From contig JAYJMM010000032.1 of NCBI GenBank assembly GCA_037349105.1, positions 434,001 to 498,000 on the forward strand: 64,000 nucleotides of DNA, given 5' to 3'. Within the stretch, counting starts at the first letter, position 1; each line of letters opens with the position of its first letter. The position numbers and the translations under genes are program-made. This DNA comes from Limnomonas spitsbergensis. Taxonomy: Eukaryota; Chlorophyta; Chlorophyceae; Chlamydomonadales. The notes under the pieces were generated by a model that made no database searches, was not told the origin of the DNA, and worked only from the letters and a program-made list of their open reading frames with translations. Of the stretch, positions 39,367 to 53,136 are shown in pieces.

Positions 39367-40904
39367 TAACAGCCCGTTTCTGACCTGCTCGACACCATGC
39401 CGCATTTCTACCTGCTCTGCTGCATCTACTGATTCGCTCCCCTGTGCTTCATGAAAGGCACGGCCTGACGCGGCCCATGTCCAGGGCAGGGTAACCCGGT
39501 ACGGAAACACGGTACGGGAATACGGTGCGGTACGGTACGGATACGGTACGGACAAAAGGGACGGTACGGTAGGGCAATACGGTCCAAGATTTTTCCCATT
39601 TTCAAGGCTCAGAACAGCAGGATCCACACAGAGAAAGACATGCATGCAACACTCACATGACTGTTTGATCCCATGCACATCCTGACATACTGCATGGCCG
39701 CATGACAGACCCCATGCAATTTTTGCATGGCCCCCAAATAACCACCAAGGATCTCCATGCATGCATGCAGATTTACCAGGCTGACATGATAGGAGAAAAT
39801 ATGATCATTGATGCAGTCCCAAACTCCTCACAGATCGCCATTACAATGTTCCAACATGCCATTCAGCATTTCTGTAATTCAGCTAGTCCATATAAACGCT
39901 ACCCACCAGCATGGCACATGAAATTTTACATGCATGAATATAGCAATAGAAACAAGAGGCCTCAGAATCACCTTGCATAGTTGCTGAGTTGCAAGGCATG
40001 CATGGAAATCACTTCGTAAGGAGACACGGAGCTCCTGTGTCTTGCCTCCCTCCTGGGAGTCCTGGACTCATGGGCTCCTACTCCTCCTGGCCTCCTGCCC
40101 TCCTCCCTCTATGCAGCTTTGGATTGTGACTTGGTGCCAAGTTCTGTCTTATTGCCACTAGGTTTTGGGTTAGACTTGTACTTTCACGAGCAACGAATGC
40201 CTCTTTACCACTGGAAGCGAGCGAGCTTACGTAGAAGTTGATGCCCTGGATGTGTGGACTGTGGACGGTGTGGATTTGCCAGACGAGGGAGACGATCACA
40301 CGACATCACCGCAATATGCCTGTATCACCCGTCCTAACGTCTTACACGCCGCAACTTGTCCTGTTATGCCCGCGAGGTGATTGGTAAATCGCGTAGTGTT
40401 GACGATAATATAATTACAAAATTTGTATAGCCCACGCTTGGCCTGGCCAGCCTTCGATGACGGCTGCAAAATCCAATGCGAATCAGCCGTGTACGCTGCA
40501 TTCCTGTTCGCAGCGCTACCTCCATCGCTCTCATGCAGTCATGCAGTGCAGGAAATGGCGACCGTACTTGGCCGTGTTGCAAACGGTACGGTACGGTACG
40601 GATACGGTACGGGATTTTAGGCCAATACGGCCCGTACTGGGTAACCCTGGTCCAGGGGCGCTCACACGACCACCCCCCGATACGGCCATGAGCAGAAAAA
40701 CATAGATAATTAATATCAGTTCGAAGGCCTAAAATATTTCCGCAGACTGTGGAAGTTCCGGGGGGGGGGGGGGGGGGGTCCTCGGAGAAAAGGTCGCACG
40801 TGTGTCTTTTAAAGGCCTCTGCCTGCGGAAGAGTTCCACAGACCCCGTTTCTGTACGACAGGGCCTGCGGAGGAGTTCCGCAGTCAATCAGAAACGGGCT
40901 GTTA
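39367..40904. mobile_element. TIR element split by a hAT insertion, unit 2
   Basis: Same 17-bp TIRs as the unit 1 copy, with 1163 bp of hAT element plus its 8-bp target duplication inserted inside. Shows the order of events: TIR element first, triplication next, hAT last. Confidence 0.6.
39487..40649. mobile_element. Non-autonomous hAT element (copy 1, unit 2)
   Basis: Perfect terminal inverted repeats CAGGGTAACCC, 1163 bp long, flanked by an 8-bp duplication GTCCAGGG (39479-39486 and 40650-40657). Units 1 and 3 have the single empty target. Subterminal regions are packed with 'acggtacgg' words in both orientations, as usual for hAT transposase binding. No transposase is encoded; a 92-codon frame inside is not recognised. 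Confidence 0.93.
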
Positions 40905-43900
40905 GTCGACTCGAAAGAATAGGAGATAGACACCAAAGCGATTCAAAATCGGCAGCCATGTGTACGACCTACTTATGCCCTGGACAACCACGCTCCGCAG
41001 GGTCCAATCAGAAACGACCTCTGCGGAACTCTTCCGCAGGCCATTAGACCATCGTACATTTGTTTTCTCCGCAGTCAATCAGAAACGGGCTGTGAATCCC
41101 ATCCACACAATAAAACGTACCGCGCTAGGACTGCATGCGAGAGGGGAAGTGCCACAACTCGAATTGTTAGACATGTAGGCCGACAAAAAGGTTACCGGTG
41201 GAGCCGAAACATATCGTTTTTTTGAAAACCTTGTCGTACTGTACGTCATAATTCAACAGGCAATCCAGTTTTCAATCGACTCCAACCAAGGACGTTGGAG
41301 GAGGCAACTTACCGGTGGTTGCCGTCGGCCAGAGATTCGTTGGCCGATACAGCCTCACAAGTTGTGTGCATGCAACACTGTGTTGTTTGTGCTCGTTTAC
41401 CTGGGTTGTGCTTCATTTGTGTGTGTTGACTTAGACTGAGTGACTGTGGAATGTGCGTATAGGCGGGCTGTCGGCTCCAAGCTGTCATTGTCAAGCGGCC
41501 GAATGAGAAGATGAAGGAGAGCTTGGTTCGCACGCTGCCGATCCATATCTACGACGTGTCTGGGAGGAACAACCGGTGCATTTTGAACGTGCTGCATCGG
41601 TTCGCATATCGGCATATTCTTACATAAGGGCTTCACATGCCTAGGAATTATTTTGGAAAAGACATGCAAAACAAGACCAGGGCGTAATAGGGGTCGTCGA
41701 AGGACCCAAATTGTGGATTTTGGCTGAACATGACCCTGACCCAACTTTCACAATGCAGTCCCGGGGCACCCACCCTCATGTGTTATGCAACACAGAAAGT
41801 GAGCTTGCTACCACTGAGTCAATCGAGAGGCTACCGTACGCCATATACGTCGTTTTTGCATCCGTAAGAAGCTAGTGTTTCTCCCCTCCGTCACGCCTAC
41901 CGGTATGAAAACCCTAACTTCAAGAAAACGCATGTTTGGTGACGTCAAAAAAGGTTCTCCGGTGAAGCACGCCTTTGCTTAAAACTCTATTATTGTCTCC
42001 GTCACGGAGACAAATACATTCTACAGCAAGGCGAAACAATGGAAACCTTAGCCCCCCCTACCCATACAGCGATCTGCAAAGGCTGATAAATACCCGAGTG
42101 ACTGAAAGGAACGAAAAGGGATAGGGTTTGGGTTTTCAGTTGGTTTCACTGGGACATCAGTCACCAACCGCCAAAGTGGCCGCATTTTTGAAAGGCTCGT
42201 TCTTCGCGGTCGCCTCAGTGTTTCATATTTTGTTCCACTGGCATATCTCGTGCTTCCCTACCTTATGACAGTGCACTGCAACGGAGATGCGCGGAGTGGA
42301 TCGAACAAGCCGTACTTTTCTGGGCATGCTATTTTGAGGGGTTTGCGTTGGAAAGTGGTGCCGATTTCAGAAACAGGCCATTGCGTTGCTTTCTTGTGGG
42401 CGCAAATTCGTTTGCATGTCTGTTAGCAGTGTATGTGCTCGTGGTGGGGCAGCCACGGCCTCGGCCACGTTGGTTTTGGACTTTTTCACCGAAAGTCCAT
42501 ACTGTACAGTACGTGTCGTGCACTCGCATTGCGCTGCTTTAAGCGCAAACTCGTTGAACAGGTTAGGCGGGGTTACAGGGCTGCTCGTGTTGATCCGCAA
42601 CGCTGCAGCCAGCGGCTGACTAGTTTTCGAACTTGCAGGATGACAGTTGACATTGCAGAACATGTGAAATACCATCGTAGGGACTATCGTGCAGCTTTGT
42701 TCTAGGCGCAAACTCGTTGTCTATGCAAGTTTTGGGGGGCAGTGTTGGCAGCAGGTGGTCGGCAGAATTGCTTGCTTGCTCCAGTTATTTTCCGTGAATG
42801 AAGTGTGAACAACTTTCGACAGAGCGTCCAGTGCCATGCACCAACTCCGTCATCCAGACACACCACAACTGCAGCAGTTTAACAAGGAACATATATACAC
42901 ACACACATGTCAACATGTCAACAGGGTCACAGCATGACGTTGTTGTGATGACAGCTTTTTATAGTGACTGGTGCCATGCACAGCTGGTCGACAAACCACC
43001 ATCCCCCAGCATGTTCAGAACGCAAACAGAGGCAGGGCCAAACTCGGCAACTGCTTCCAAAATAGACAGCCTGGAACACCTCAACAGTTTTCAGGGCACA
43101 CAGCCATGGACAAATCTTGGCAGAGCCGCAGAGGCAGGCAAGGTGCCGCAGCCTGCAATGCACCTTACAAAAAAGATGCAGCAAGCGCACTGGAAAAGTT
43201 CCATAAACACACCATGCACCTTAGTATTGACGGTTGACTCTCAGGATCGTGTGACGGACCATGTAAATGTGAGCTACTGCTAGGCAATGTCACCCAAGTG
43301 CACATCCATCTGAGCTAGCAGCCCACATCGCATCAACTGCCACAACACACAGGACTCCTAGGAATGGGTAACAGACAAAGTGTCACAAATGAAGGGGACA
43401 GGGCACCACTTCTTTCATTCCACCACACATGGCTCCTACGATGCAGCCACGATCCACAGAGCACCAAAACAAGCACGTCACTCGGGGGTTGCGCCAAAGG
43501 CACAGCTTTTACAGATAACGGTACCGTATGTCCGTATCTTGTTTGCCCCTCATCCCTTGCCGGTATTTTCTTATTAGGCCGTAACCGACGTATCTTATTT
43601 ACCGGTTTGGTCTCAAGTGATATCAATAAATTAATACAGGAGTGAAGGACTCCCATTTATCATATTTACCCATGCTAATGCAACATCTCTTCCTTGGACG
43701 AGGGGTGGAAGGGATGGAATCCTAGAGGTGTTTGGAATGATTAAAGTATGAGGTGGAGTTTGAACTGGTGGGATTTAAGTCATTAACCGTCAAAAACGAT
43801 GTTCACTTGCTTTGCCATACCCAGAGGGTGGGGGGTCGAACCCGCCACACGATCTTCTCTCTCCCCCCGCCTAGAGCGCCGGGCTCCATGTTCCTGCCCC

Positions 43901-46900
43901 CTCACATAGGAGGATGGTATGGCTGCACCATGGCCCAGCATGTGCATGGTAGCTGGAATTGAGCCTAGTCATTCCCTAACAGCCCCACGTGGCCGAGCGT
44001 TCAGCAGGTCCCAGCGGGTATGCACTGTTCTAAACTTGCTTTGGTCACCAGCTCTGTTATGAGGTAATTCGTTTTTTGTAATAGTTCTGCCATTCCCACC
44101 ATTGCCAATTGTCGCTGCTCTGCTATTCAGGTTATCTCGATGATTTACAATGATAGTTCAAACATTTTTAAACACTTAAACTTACTAACGTTTCGCTCAC
44201 ACATCACACAGACTTTCAATACCCCACTTCGATTTTCTTGTTTCCTTGGTTTCCTTCTCAAGTTTCCTAGGAGGCGTCCAACCGAACTCTTTTGCACCCA
44301 CGTCATGTTCTAAGGCTGGGACTAATCTTCTGCACTATGGGATTCATGCCCACGCTACTGCTTGGTGGTTGTGTGCTAGTTGCTTCCTCAGAGGGGTCAT
44401 TGGTTTTCGCTCGTTGTCCTAGCGTATTTAGTGCATGTACCGGTTTACGGGCACAAGTCCCATGCATCAAATGCGATTCCCCGTTGAACTGTCAAAACTG
44501 CACAACAACTCCACATGTGCCTGATTTCCTACAATTGTCGACCATGTGCACTCGCTTGTGCATACATTATTTATACACCTAGACTGTCTTTCCTCTTTCC
44601 TCTAGGGAGGGAATCTGGACGGCTTGAGACGTTCTTGAATTTGTTTCTCTTTGGAGGGTGGGGGTCTTTTGCCTTCTCCTTTTTCGGTCTATTCCTTTCC
44701 TCACTCGTTTCTTTTCCTCCGGCCACACAGTCGGGCGCCCATGCGGCCCAGTTTTTCAGCATGGCCCAGAGGTATTATGGCATTGCCACATTTGTACTCC
44801 AACTGGCCCGCATACATTTAGGGTTCACGATCTTACCTCATTCCTGCCAGTATCATTTCCCCATGCAGGTGCCTACCCGTGGTGGGAGGAGAAGGTTCAG
44901 TGATGTAACTCTGGTGGCATCCATGCCCATAGGTTCAGGGATCGAATACGCCATACAATCTTCTTCCCCCCCACCTAGAGTGCCGGGTTCATGTTCCTGC
45001 CCCCCTCACATTGGAGGATGGCCCCCTTTTGTTCGCCCCTTTCTGGTTTCTTATCTTCTCCCTTCTGGTCGGTGGGGCGCCCTCGCAGCCAAGCAGGGGG
45101 TGGGATACATACGCTTGCTTTTGTGGCCTTTTTTTGAGATGATTTGTTCCTAAGGGCTACTCTCTAGTGGAACTCAAGACGGACTTGATCATCTTTGCTT
45201 TACCGGACTGTTCCTTTCCCTCCCTCTTCCTTTTAGTTTCTTCTTTCCTCCCTTCTGAACAGTTGGGCGCCCACGCAGCGGAGCTTTGAACGGGCCCAGA
45301 GGTGTAACGTTATTGACATAGGAGGGTGGCTTGGCTGCTGCACCATGGCCCATGCCGTGAATGGTACCTGGAATTGAGCTCAATTATTCCCTACCAGTTC
45401 CGTGCAGCTGAGCTATCAGCAGGGCCTGGCGGGTATGCACAGTTCTTATCATTATGGTTTCTGTGGCACAGACAAGGTGCTCGCACAGCCAATTGTGGCA
45501 TGATGACACGAGTTACACAAGATGAGAGGATGCTGGCAGGGCAAGGGCTAGGACAAGGTCGAAAGTCAATTTCAGGAAGGCGCTTGAATATTATGTACAT
45601 CTCCCACACGTTTCATCATGCACACACCTTGCAACTCCCAGCCCTCCCTCAATATTGGTCTTTGCAAATGCAAAAAATATTCCCAGCCCATGTTGGAGCT
45701 GCCTAAACTGAGCACAGCATCCATAAAATATTAGGCAGCCCTCGATAGCTGTCCCTTGAGAAACCTACCTGATTCTGGCGTTGCATGTCAATTCCCAATC
45801 CATTCAGAAAAAATGACCCGGGCTAGGCAAAAAATCTAGACAACTAATCGACGTCTTCCATGGATGTAGCGGCGGCGTCCTCCTCCAGGGGGGGCAGGTC
45901 GTCCACCTCATCCGCAGCCTCGCCTTCATCCTCGTCGATGCTGAGCCCAAGCTTGATCATTCGGTGGATGCGGCCGGCGAACGTGTTTGGCTCATCCATG
46001 CTGAACCCAGAGGCCAGGAGCGCAGTCTCGAACAAAAGCATGACCAGGTCCTTGACTGTCTTGTCGCTCTTGTCAGCATCAGATCGCTGCTTGAGCTCCT
46101 GCGAGGGTGTTAATATTCATGACAGAGTTTAGAGGGCGCAGGTTTGCCAGTTGTATTGGATGCCTTGCAAATTAGTCGAGATAATGAAAAGCTTCATCCC
46201 CTCAGCCTTGTCCCAGAGAATGTCATCTTTTTCTGGAAAGCACCAAACATCAACATAAATCCAGCTGTATTCACCTACATCGCAGACTCCGTTGCATGGA
46301 ACCCATAAACTCCTATCCTATCCTATCCTAAACAGAACCAATTGCCCCATCAACTACCCGGCTTCATGTATAGTTGCTCACTCACTGTCACTAGGACCAT
46401 TCACCGCCTCTTTCGAACCCCCACAACGCCAGCAATCCTCACCTGCATAATTGCGTTGTGCGGGTTGATCTCGAGCGTCTTCTTGCTCGTCAAGTATGCG
46501 CTCATGCTGTTGTCTCGTAGCGCCTGTGCCTTCATGATGCGCTCCATGTTGGCACTCCAGCCATACTCGCCGGTGACAAGCACGCACGGCGAGTCCACAA
46601 TGCGGTCCGAGACCAACACCTTCTCCACCTTGTCGCCGAGGATATCCTTGATGATGCGGCACAGCGCCTCGAAGGAGGAAGCCAGCTCCTCCTGCTTCTT
46701 CTTGTCCTCGTCAGTCTCATCGAACTTGAGGCCCTCCTTGGTGCAGCATACCAGCTTCTTGCCTGAGAAAGCATATTGGAGAAATAACAATCAGTCTCCA
46801 AATACAAAAACATGGAAGTTCCACTCAGGAAGTAGAGAGGCAAGGGGGCTAATACCCGGCAGCGGAAGCCAGCCATACATCGCATGGCCGCCAAGGGCAG

Positions 46901-46997
46901 GATACAGACGGTGCAGATATGTCGAGTGCATACAGCCTCCATCAGTACTAATTGAAACCATGGCTGCCAGTGGGCATGAAAGGAGCAGAGCTGTGCA

Positions 46998-47830
46998 GAC
47001 CCGCCAACAGTGCGGCCGTGTGTGAGGAACACAGCCCCAATAAGCGACGGAGTCAACATTGATTTGATCAAGGCTGCGGAAAGGCCTCACTTCGGCACGG
47101 TTTAGCCGTGGTGTGGTGAGTTGCCGCAGCCCAACAGGTTCTTTAGCATCTACCCTGTTCCCTCTCTTCTTCTCCTTATCATTCTAACCATGGGTGATTG
47201 TCATACAAAAGCATGTGCATGTATATACAGACCCGCCAACAGTGCGGCCGCGTGTGAGGAACACAGCCCCAATAAGCGACGGAGTCAACATTGATTTGAT
47301 CGGGGCTGCGGAAAGGCCTCACTTCAGCACGGATTAGCCGTGGTGTGGTAAGTTGCCGCAGCCCAACAGGTTCTTAAGCATCGGCCCATTTCCTCTCTCC
47401 CCTTTTCCTTGCCATTCTAACCATGGGTGATTGTCATACAAAAGCATGTGCATGCATATACAGACCCGCCAACAGTGCGGCCGCGTGTGAGGAACACAGC
47501 CCCAATAAGCGACGGAGTCAACATTGATTTGATCGGGGCTGCGGAAAGGCCTCACTTCAGCACGGATTAGCCGTGGTGTGGTGAGTTGCCGCAGCCCAAC
47601 AGGTTCTTAAGCATCGGCCCATTTCCTCTCTCCCCTTTTCCTTGCCATTCTAACCATGGGTGATTGTCATACAAAATAATGTGCATGCATATACAGACCC
47701 GCCAACAGTGCGGCCGCGTGTGAGGAACACAGCCCTAATGAGCGACGGAGTCAACATTGATTTGATCGGGGCTGCGGAAAGGCCTCACTTCGGCACGGTT
47801 TAGCCGCAGTGTGGTGAGTTGCCGCAGCCC
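46998..47830. repeat. About 235-bp tandem repeat in HSP90 intron, 4 copies (unit 2)
   Basis: Same unit; copies start at about 47000, 47232, 47466 and 47699. One copy fewer than in units 1 and 3. Confidence 0.9.
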
Positions 47831-48470
47831 TTTAAAGTTCTCCAGCACCTGCCCTGTTCCTCTCTCTATATCTCTCTCACCATACTCCATCTGCTGCTAA
47901 TGGAAGGGGTTCTGTCTGCATCTCCCCCATTCCACCCATACTTCACTCACCACCATACTCCTCCAGCTGCTGCACAGCGTACTCATCAGAAATTTCCTTC
48001 TGCATCTCACCTGCCACACACCTCTATGACATCTTCCCCCTTACCTCTCCCTCCCACCGATGGACTCCTTCAGCTGCTGCACAGCATGCTTGTCTAGGGG
48101 GTTTCAACTGCATCCTCCCCACCACACGCCCCTATCATTCCCCACACACCTCTCCACACCAGACCCGTCTCTAGCATCTCCCCCGCCACCACACACCTCC
48201 CTCTCACCGTCATACTCCTTCAGCTGCTGCACAGCGTACTCGTCAATGGGGTCCACCATGAAAAGCACCTCATAGCCCTTGCGCTTAAGCTTCTCCAGGA
48301 AGGGGCTGTTCTCCACAGCCTTCTTGCTCTCGCCCGTGATGTAGAAGATGTCCTTCTGGCCCTCGCGCATGCGCGTCACGTAGTCCTTGAGGCTGGTCAG
48401 GTCCTCGCCGCTCTTGGTGGAGTTGAACCTGAGGGTGCAGAAATGGTGTCAAGTCACGTTAGTTTGAAGG

Positions 48471-49630
48471 CAGGGTAACCCGGTACGGAAACACGGTACG
48501 GGAATACGGTACGGATACGGTACGGACAAAAGGGATGGTACGGTAGGCCAATACGGTCCAAGATTTTCCCCATTTTCAAGGCTCAGAACAGCAGGATCCA
48601 CACAGAGAAACACATGCATGCAACACTCACATGAATGTTTGACCCCATGCACATCCTGACATACTGCATGGCTGCATGACAGTCCCCATGCAATTTTTGC
48701 ATGGCCCCCAAATAACCACCAAGGATCTCCATGCATGCATGCAGATTTACCAGGCTGACATGATAGGAGAAAATATGATCATTGATGCAATCCCAAACTC
48801 CTCACGGATCGCCATTACAATGTTCCAACATGCCATTCAGCATTTCAGTAATTCAGCTAGTCCATATAAACGCTACCCACCAGCATGGCACATGAAATTT
48901 TACATGCATAAATATAGCAATAGAAACAAGAGGCCTCAGAATCACCTTGCATAGTTGTTGAGTTGCATGGCATGCATGAAAATCACTTCGTAAGGAGACA
49001 CGGAGCTCCTGTGTCTTGCCTCCCTCCTGGGAGTCCTGGACTCATGGGCTCCTACTCCTCCTGGCCTCCTGCCCTCCTCCCTCTATGCAGCTTTGGATCG
49101 TGACTTGGCGCCAAGTTCTGTCTTATTGCCACTAGGTTTTGGGGTAGACTTGTACTTTCACGAGCAACGAATGCCTCTTTACCACTGGAAGCGAGCGAGC
49201 TTACGTAGATTTTGATGCCCTGGATGTGTGGACTGTAGACGGTGTGGATTTGCCAGACGAGGGAGACGATCACACGACATCACCGCAATATGCCGGTATC
49301 ACCCGTCCTAACGTCTTACACGCCGCAACTTGTCCTGTTATGCCCGCGAGGCGATTGGTAAATCGCGTAGTGTTGACGATAATATAATTACAAAATTTGC
49401 ATCGCCCACGCTTGGCCTGGCCAGCCTCCGATAACGGCTGCAAAATCCAATGCGAATCAGCCGTGTACGCTGCATTCCTAGGACGTGTTCTCAGCGCTAC
49501 CTCCATCGCTCTCATGCAGTCATGCAGTGCAGGAAATGGAGACCGTACTTGGCCGTGTTGCAAACGGTACGGTACGGTACGGATACGGTACGGGATTTTA
49601 GGCCAATACGGCCCGTACTGGGTAACTCTG
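48471..49630. mobile_element. Non-autonomous hAT element (copy 2, unit 2)
   Basis: 1160 bp, same family and orientation as copy 1, flanked by TTTGAAGG (48463-48470 and 49631-49638). The right TIR has one change (GGGTAACTCTG). Inserted in an HSP90 intron. Unit 3 is the clean empty site. Confidence 0.93.
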
Positions 49631-50943
49631 TTTGAAGGGACCTTTCTCAGGAAGTGAACCCCAAAGGGGTTCAACTAAAAAGGGGTTGTGCAGTTCCACA
49701 ATCAGGTGCATGGAGGATCAGAAGCATTATCAGTTGGTACCGCACTGCATTGCATGTGGCATGATGAGCTGCATTGCATGTGGCATGATGAGCAAGGACA
49801 AGAAAGAGGAAAACCACCAGGACGGTGTCCCTGGAGCCATGGACATGGTGTCTATATTGCCATGCAATTTTTTTTTAAAACAGCTCTTCACCTGAGCAGC
49901 TCGGCGAGCTTGGCCCTGTTCTGCGTGTCGGCGTGCACACCCAGCTTGAGGTTCTTTCCGAAAGACTCGTAGAACTTGTTGTAGTCGTCCTTGTTCTCAG
50001 CAATCTCGGTGAACATGTCAAGGCACTTCTTGACTATGTTCTTCTTGATAACCTTGAGGATCTTGTTCTGCTGCAGCGTCTCACGGGAGATGTTGAGCGG
50101 GAGGTCCTCGCTGTCAACGACGGACACCCTTGACGAAGTTCAGGTAGTCAGGGATGAGCTCCTGCAGGGAGCAAAGGGACGGGTTACTGTTTCGAATACT
50201 ACTTTGGGGTGGGGTGGTTTTGGCAAATCAAATGGCGTCCCAGACGGTCCAACAGCTGATCGATAAGCATGCTGTGGGGCTCCACAAAACCTTGCAACAC
50301 CTTGATAAGAACACTCAACACTCATTTGCATTCAAAAACACAGCCATGTTAATTGCCTGAGACCTTAAAACCTCATTCAATTTTGATTCAGTCACATCCC
50401 TGGTTCCCATACTCATGACGCACTCATGACGCATCCGAGCTTCTTGCCAGGAATACAAATCCCTGAGTTTTAAGTCCAGAAAACCCCACCCCTACAATCT
50501 CGGCTTCTCTTCTTAATGGCCCTGCCTCAGTTTCAGCCCCATCACCTTGTGGATCTCTTCAATATCCCCACACACCCCAGCCTCACCTCACAGTCAGGTT
50601 GTCCATGATGAACACGCGGCGCACATACAGCTTGATGTTGTTGGCCTTCTTCTGGGTGTCAAACATGTCAAACTGCAGACAGAAAGAGGATGGGGACTTG
50701 AGAACATGGGCAAATGGGGCTCGTACTGAATGAAAACACAATTTCGAGTTGATGTTCATCATTCAGGTGTAATCTCAACATGCGGCCAGGAGCGGTACCC
50801 AGGAGCAATTATCTTTCTCAGTTTGATGAGCCTGGTGCTCATCTAAAGAGACTCTCGAATGAGCCAACATAATTTACACAAGCAGTTCACTTCATGAAAT
50901 AATCTACAGCAAACGGGCACTGACAGGCAGGGCACGACACACC

Positions 50944-50985
50944 ACAGCATGGTCCAGCATGGTCCATCTTCTGAGTTCTGACAGC
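50944..50985. other. Unit 2/unit 3 junction
   Basis: Same joint as at 36192-36225, including the doubled 'agcatggtcc', plus an added 7-bp duplication (ttctgagttctga). The shared breakpoint shows that the two junctions descend from one event. Confidence 0.9.
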
Positions 50986-52075
50986 CAGCTCAGGTGTGTA
51001 GTTGTGTACAGGGTGCAACATAGGTTCAGAAAGGTGCATACCCGCTGGGCCCTGCTGAACGCGGCTGCGGTGGTGCGTGGTCGCAGCAAATTTAATTTCT
51101 TCAAATTTAAATTCCTCTCACAGCCAATCAAGGTGAACAGGGGGTGCAGCGTATTCAAATGCGCGGCACCAGTGTCGATATGGGGTCTTCTTTTAACAGC
51201 CAATTAAGGTGAGCAGTGGGTGCAGCATAGGCGAATGCGCAGCGCAAGCTTCCATACCAGCATTCGTCTGACAGCCAGGTAAGGAGAGGTGTGTGCATTT
51301 TCAGGACACAAGTTTGTGTTTTAAATAAATTTGTGATGAGATGATTGTTTTTTAACTGGTCTCCTTTCGATTTGGTTCCATGTCCTGGCCTTGTAGAGAT
51401 TGTGACCATTTCCCAAGATTGGTGCAGAACTGCAGATAACCTTTTTTTAAACCGGATTTTTTAAATGAAAAACGAGTTGAATCGGTGTTTGTCACAATTA
51501 GCCACCTAATTCAAGGGAGCACAAACATTCCACACCACCAGTACGCTGATCCATCCTTAATCTGAAGCTGTGGCTGCATCATAGTTTCACCAGGGTGCCT
51601 CCGGCCCGTGGCATCTGGCCGCCACTCAAGCTTGCGGCAAGTCCTGGTTATCTCTGAAAACAAATCGGAGATTGGATTTATCTGAACCAGCCATCTCCAT
51701 TTAGGGCGCACCGTTTTTTCCTGTAGCCACTGCTACCTCATCTCCACGAGCCATGCTGCTTGGAAGACCAGCCATTGGCCGGTCAAGGTTTGGTCCCCAT
51801 CGGGCCATTGGTGGCCGCCCAGTGACCAGCTTAAGTTGGCCTGGTGCACACAAATTACAAATAATGGATCATGCATGTTGCCATGTTCACATCCAACCAT
51901 GCTAGTCTGCCCTCCCCAATCTGCCCCCCCATGCTGATCTGCCCTCCCCAATCCACCCCCCTTGCCCCCCTCCCAACGTGCCCCCCCTCAATCTGCCCCC
52001 CCCCTCCCCCATTGCTGATCTCCCCCCCCACCCCCCACCCCTCACTCCATCTCTGTCGTGTCGTCATCGGCACAG

Positions 52076-52177
52076 GTTTACTCTGATGCCACAATCATCT
52101 TCCCGCTGCTGATTTCACAAACGTTTGCGAAGCACTGGAAGCCGAAACCAGACGTCGTGCAAACGCCAGCGGCATGA
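52076..52177 (+). pseudogene. Extra copy of DHS exon 10, unit 3
   Basis: Same as the unit 2 copy: intact acceptor, 33 codons plus stop, and the TIIFPLL variant. Orphan exon with no upstream DHS exons in the unit. Confidence 0.8.
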
Positions 52178-53136
52178 AGGACCGAACGGGCATCGCTCGG
52201 CAAGCCACGGGGCTTGGCTGGCTAGGAACCTGGCTGGGAAGCCTTAAAAGGCTCCTACTGTGCATAAAGCTGGCTAGCAAGTCTGATGAGGCGCCGGTTA
52301 AGTATTTCAGGAGGGCCCCCATATAAAATTCTGAAGAGACATCGAGAAATGCGCCCAGCCCGACTCGGCCGAGCGTTCAGCAGGGCGCGGCGGATATATG
52401 CACCGTTCTAAATGCGCCCAGCAGTCGCATATGAGGGTTCAGGCAACTGTGCAGTATGTTAATGACATAACACCTCTGGGCCATGCTGAAATGTTGCTCG
52501 GCAAACAAAAAGACAGCTAGGAAAGACAATTGGGCAGTATGTGCCGAGGCCTCGTTCACACCTCAACCACATGATTACATGAGGCAAGGACCCTGTGCCT
52601 TGGCCGCTAGGCTGACATTGATGCTGGTACAAGGGTACCTGACTCCTCCAGGTTAGTGTTCCTAGTGCCTTGGACACGCACTCATCAAATTACAGCAGTC
52701 TTTTGCCTGTGCAGTAGTCAGCACGGTTTTGTGCTGGCATGATATTCAGCTGCGTTGCCTGGATCACGGTTCTAGTAACGCTCTTCTAGGAAATGGACGC
52801 ACCAGTGGATTGTCGTAATGCCCATCCGAATACCAGCAGTAAGTTAACCGCGTGGCCAAGCCTTTTTATATATGCAGTGTATGGAGGTGTGATGTCATTG
52901 ACTCGTCAGTTTTGCACCGGCTGGAAAATCTTTTGTCTTTTACTGCCTTTCTATAGGATCCAAAAGGAGGTGGTTCGCCTGTAGAGAATGCCGCGCGTGA
53001 CTTCATAAAACTGTACGGTAACCTAATATCTGCAACGGAGTGTTAATGACGTTACACCTCTGGGCCATGCTGAAATGAAGCTTGGCCTCGTCGGCAAACA
53101 GAAAGACAGCTAGGAAAGGCAAGGGAGAAGGCACAA

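Larger units (their letters stand above)
45844..50672 (-). pseudogene. Truncated, frameshifted HSP90 3' copy, unit 2
   Basis: Exons 50587-50672, 49892-50161, 48208-48428, 46443-46762, 45844-46098. Same two frameshifting insertions and the same 5' truncation as unit 1, so they were inherited together. A 1160-bp hAT element sits in the intron between the second and third of these exons. Two private missense changes are visible (SAYLTS for SAYMTS; FSMDEP for FSLDEP). Confidence 0.92.
36213..50964 (+). repeat. Triplicated block, unit 2 (14.75 kb)
   Basis: Same order as unit 1, joined to it by the junction that fuses an HSP90 intron to DHS intron 9. Carries two hAT elements (39487-40649 and 48471-49630) absent from the other units; without them it is about 12.4 kb. 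Its HSP90 part shares two frameshifts with unit 1, while its last DHS exon matches unit 3. Confidence 0.97.
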
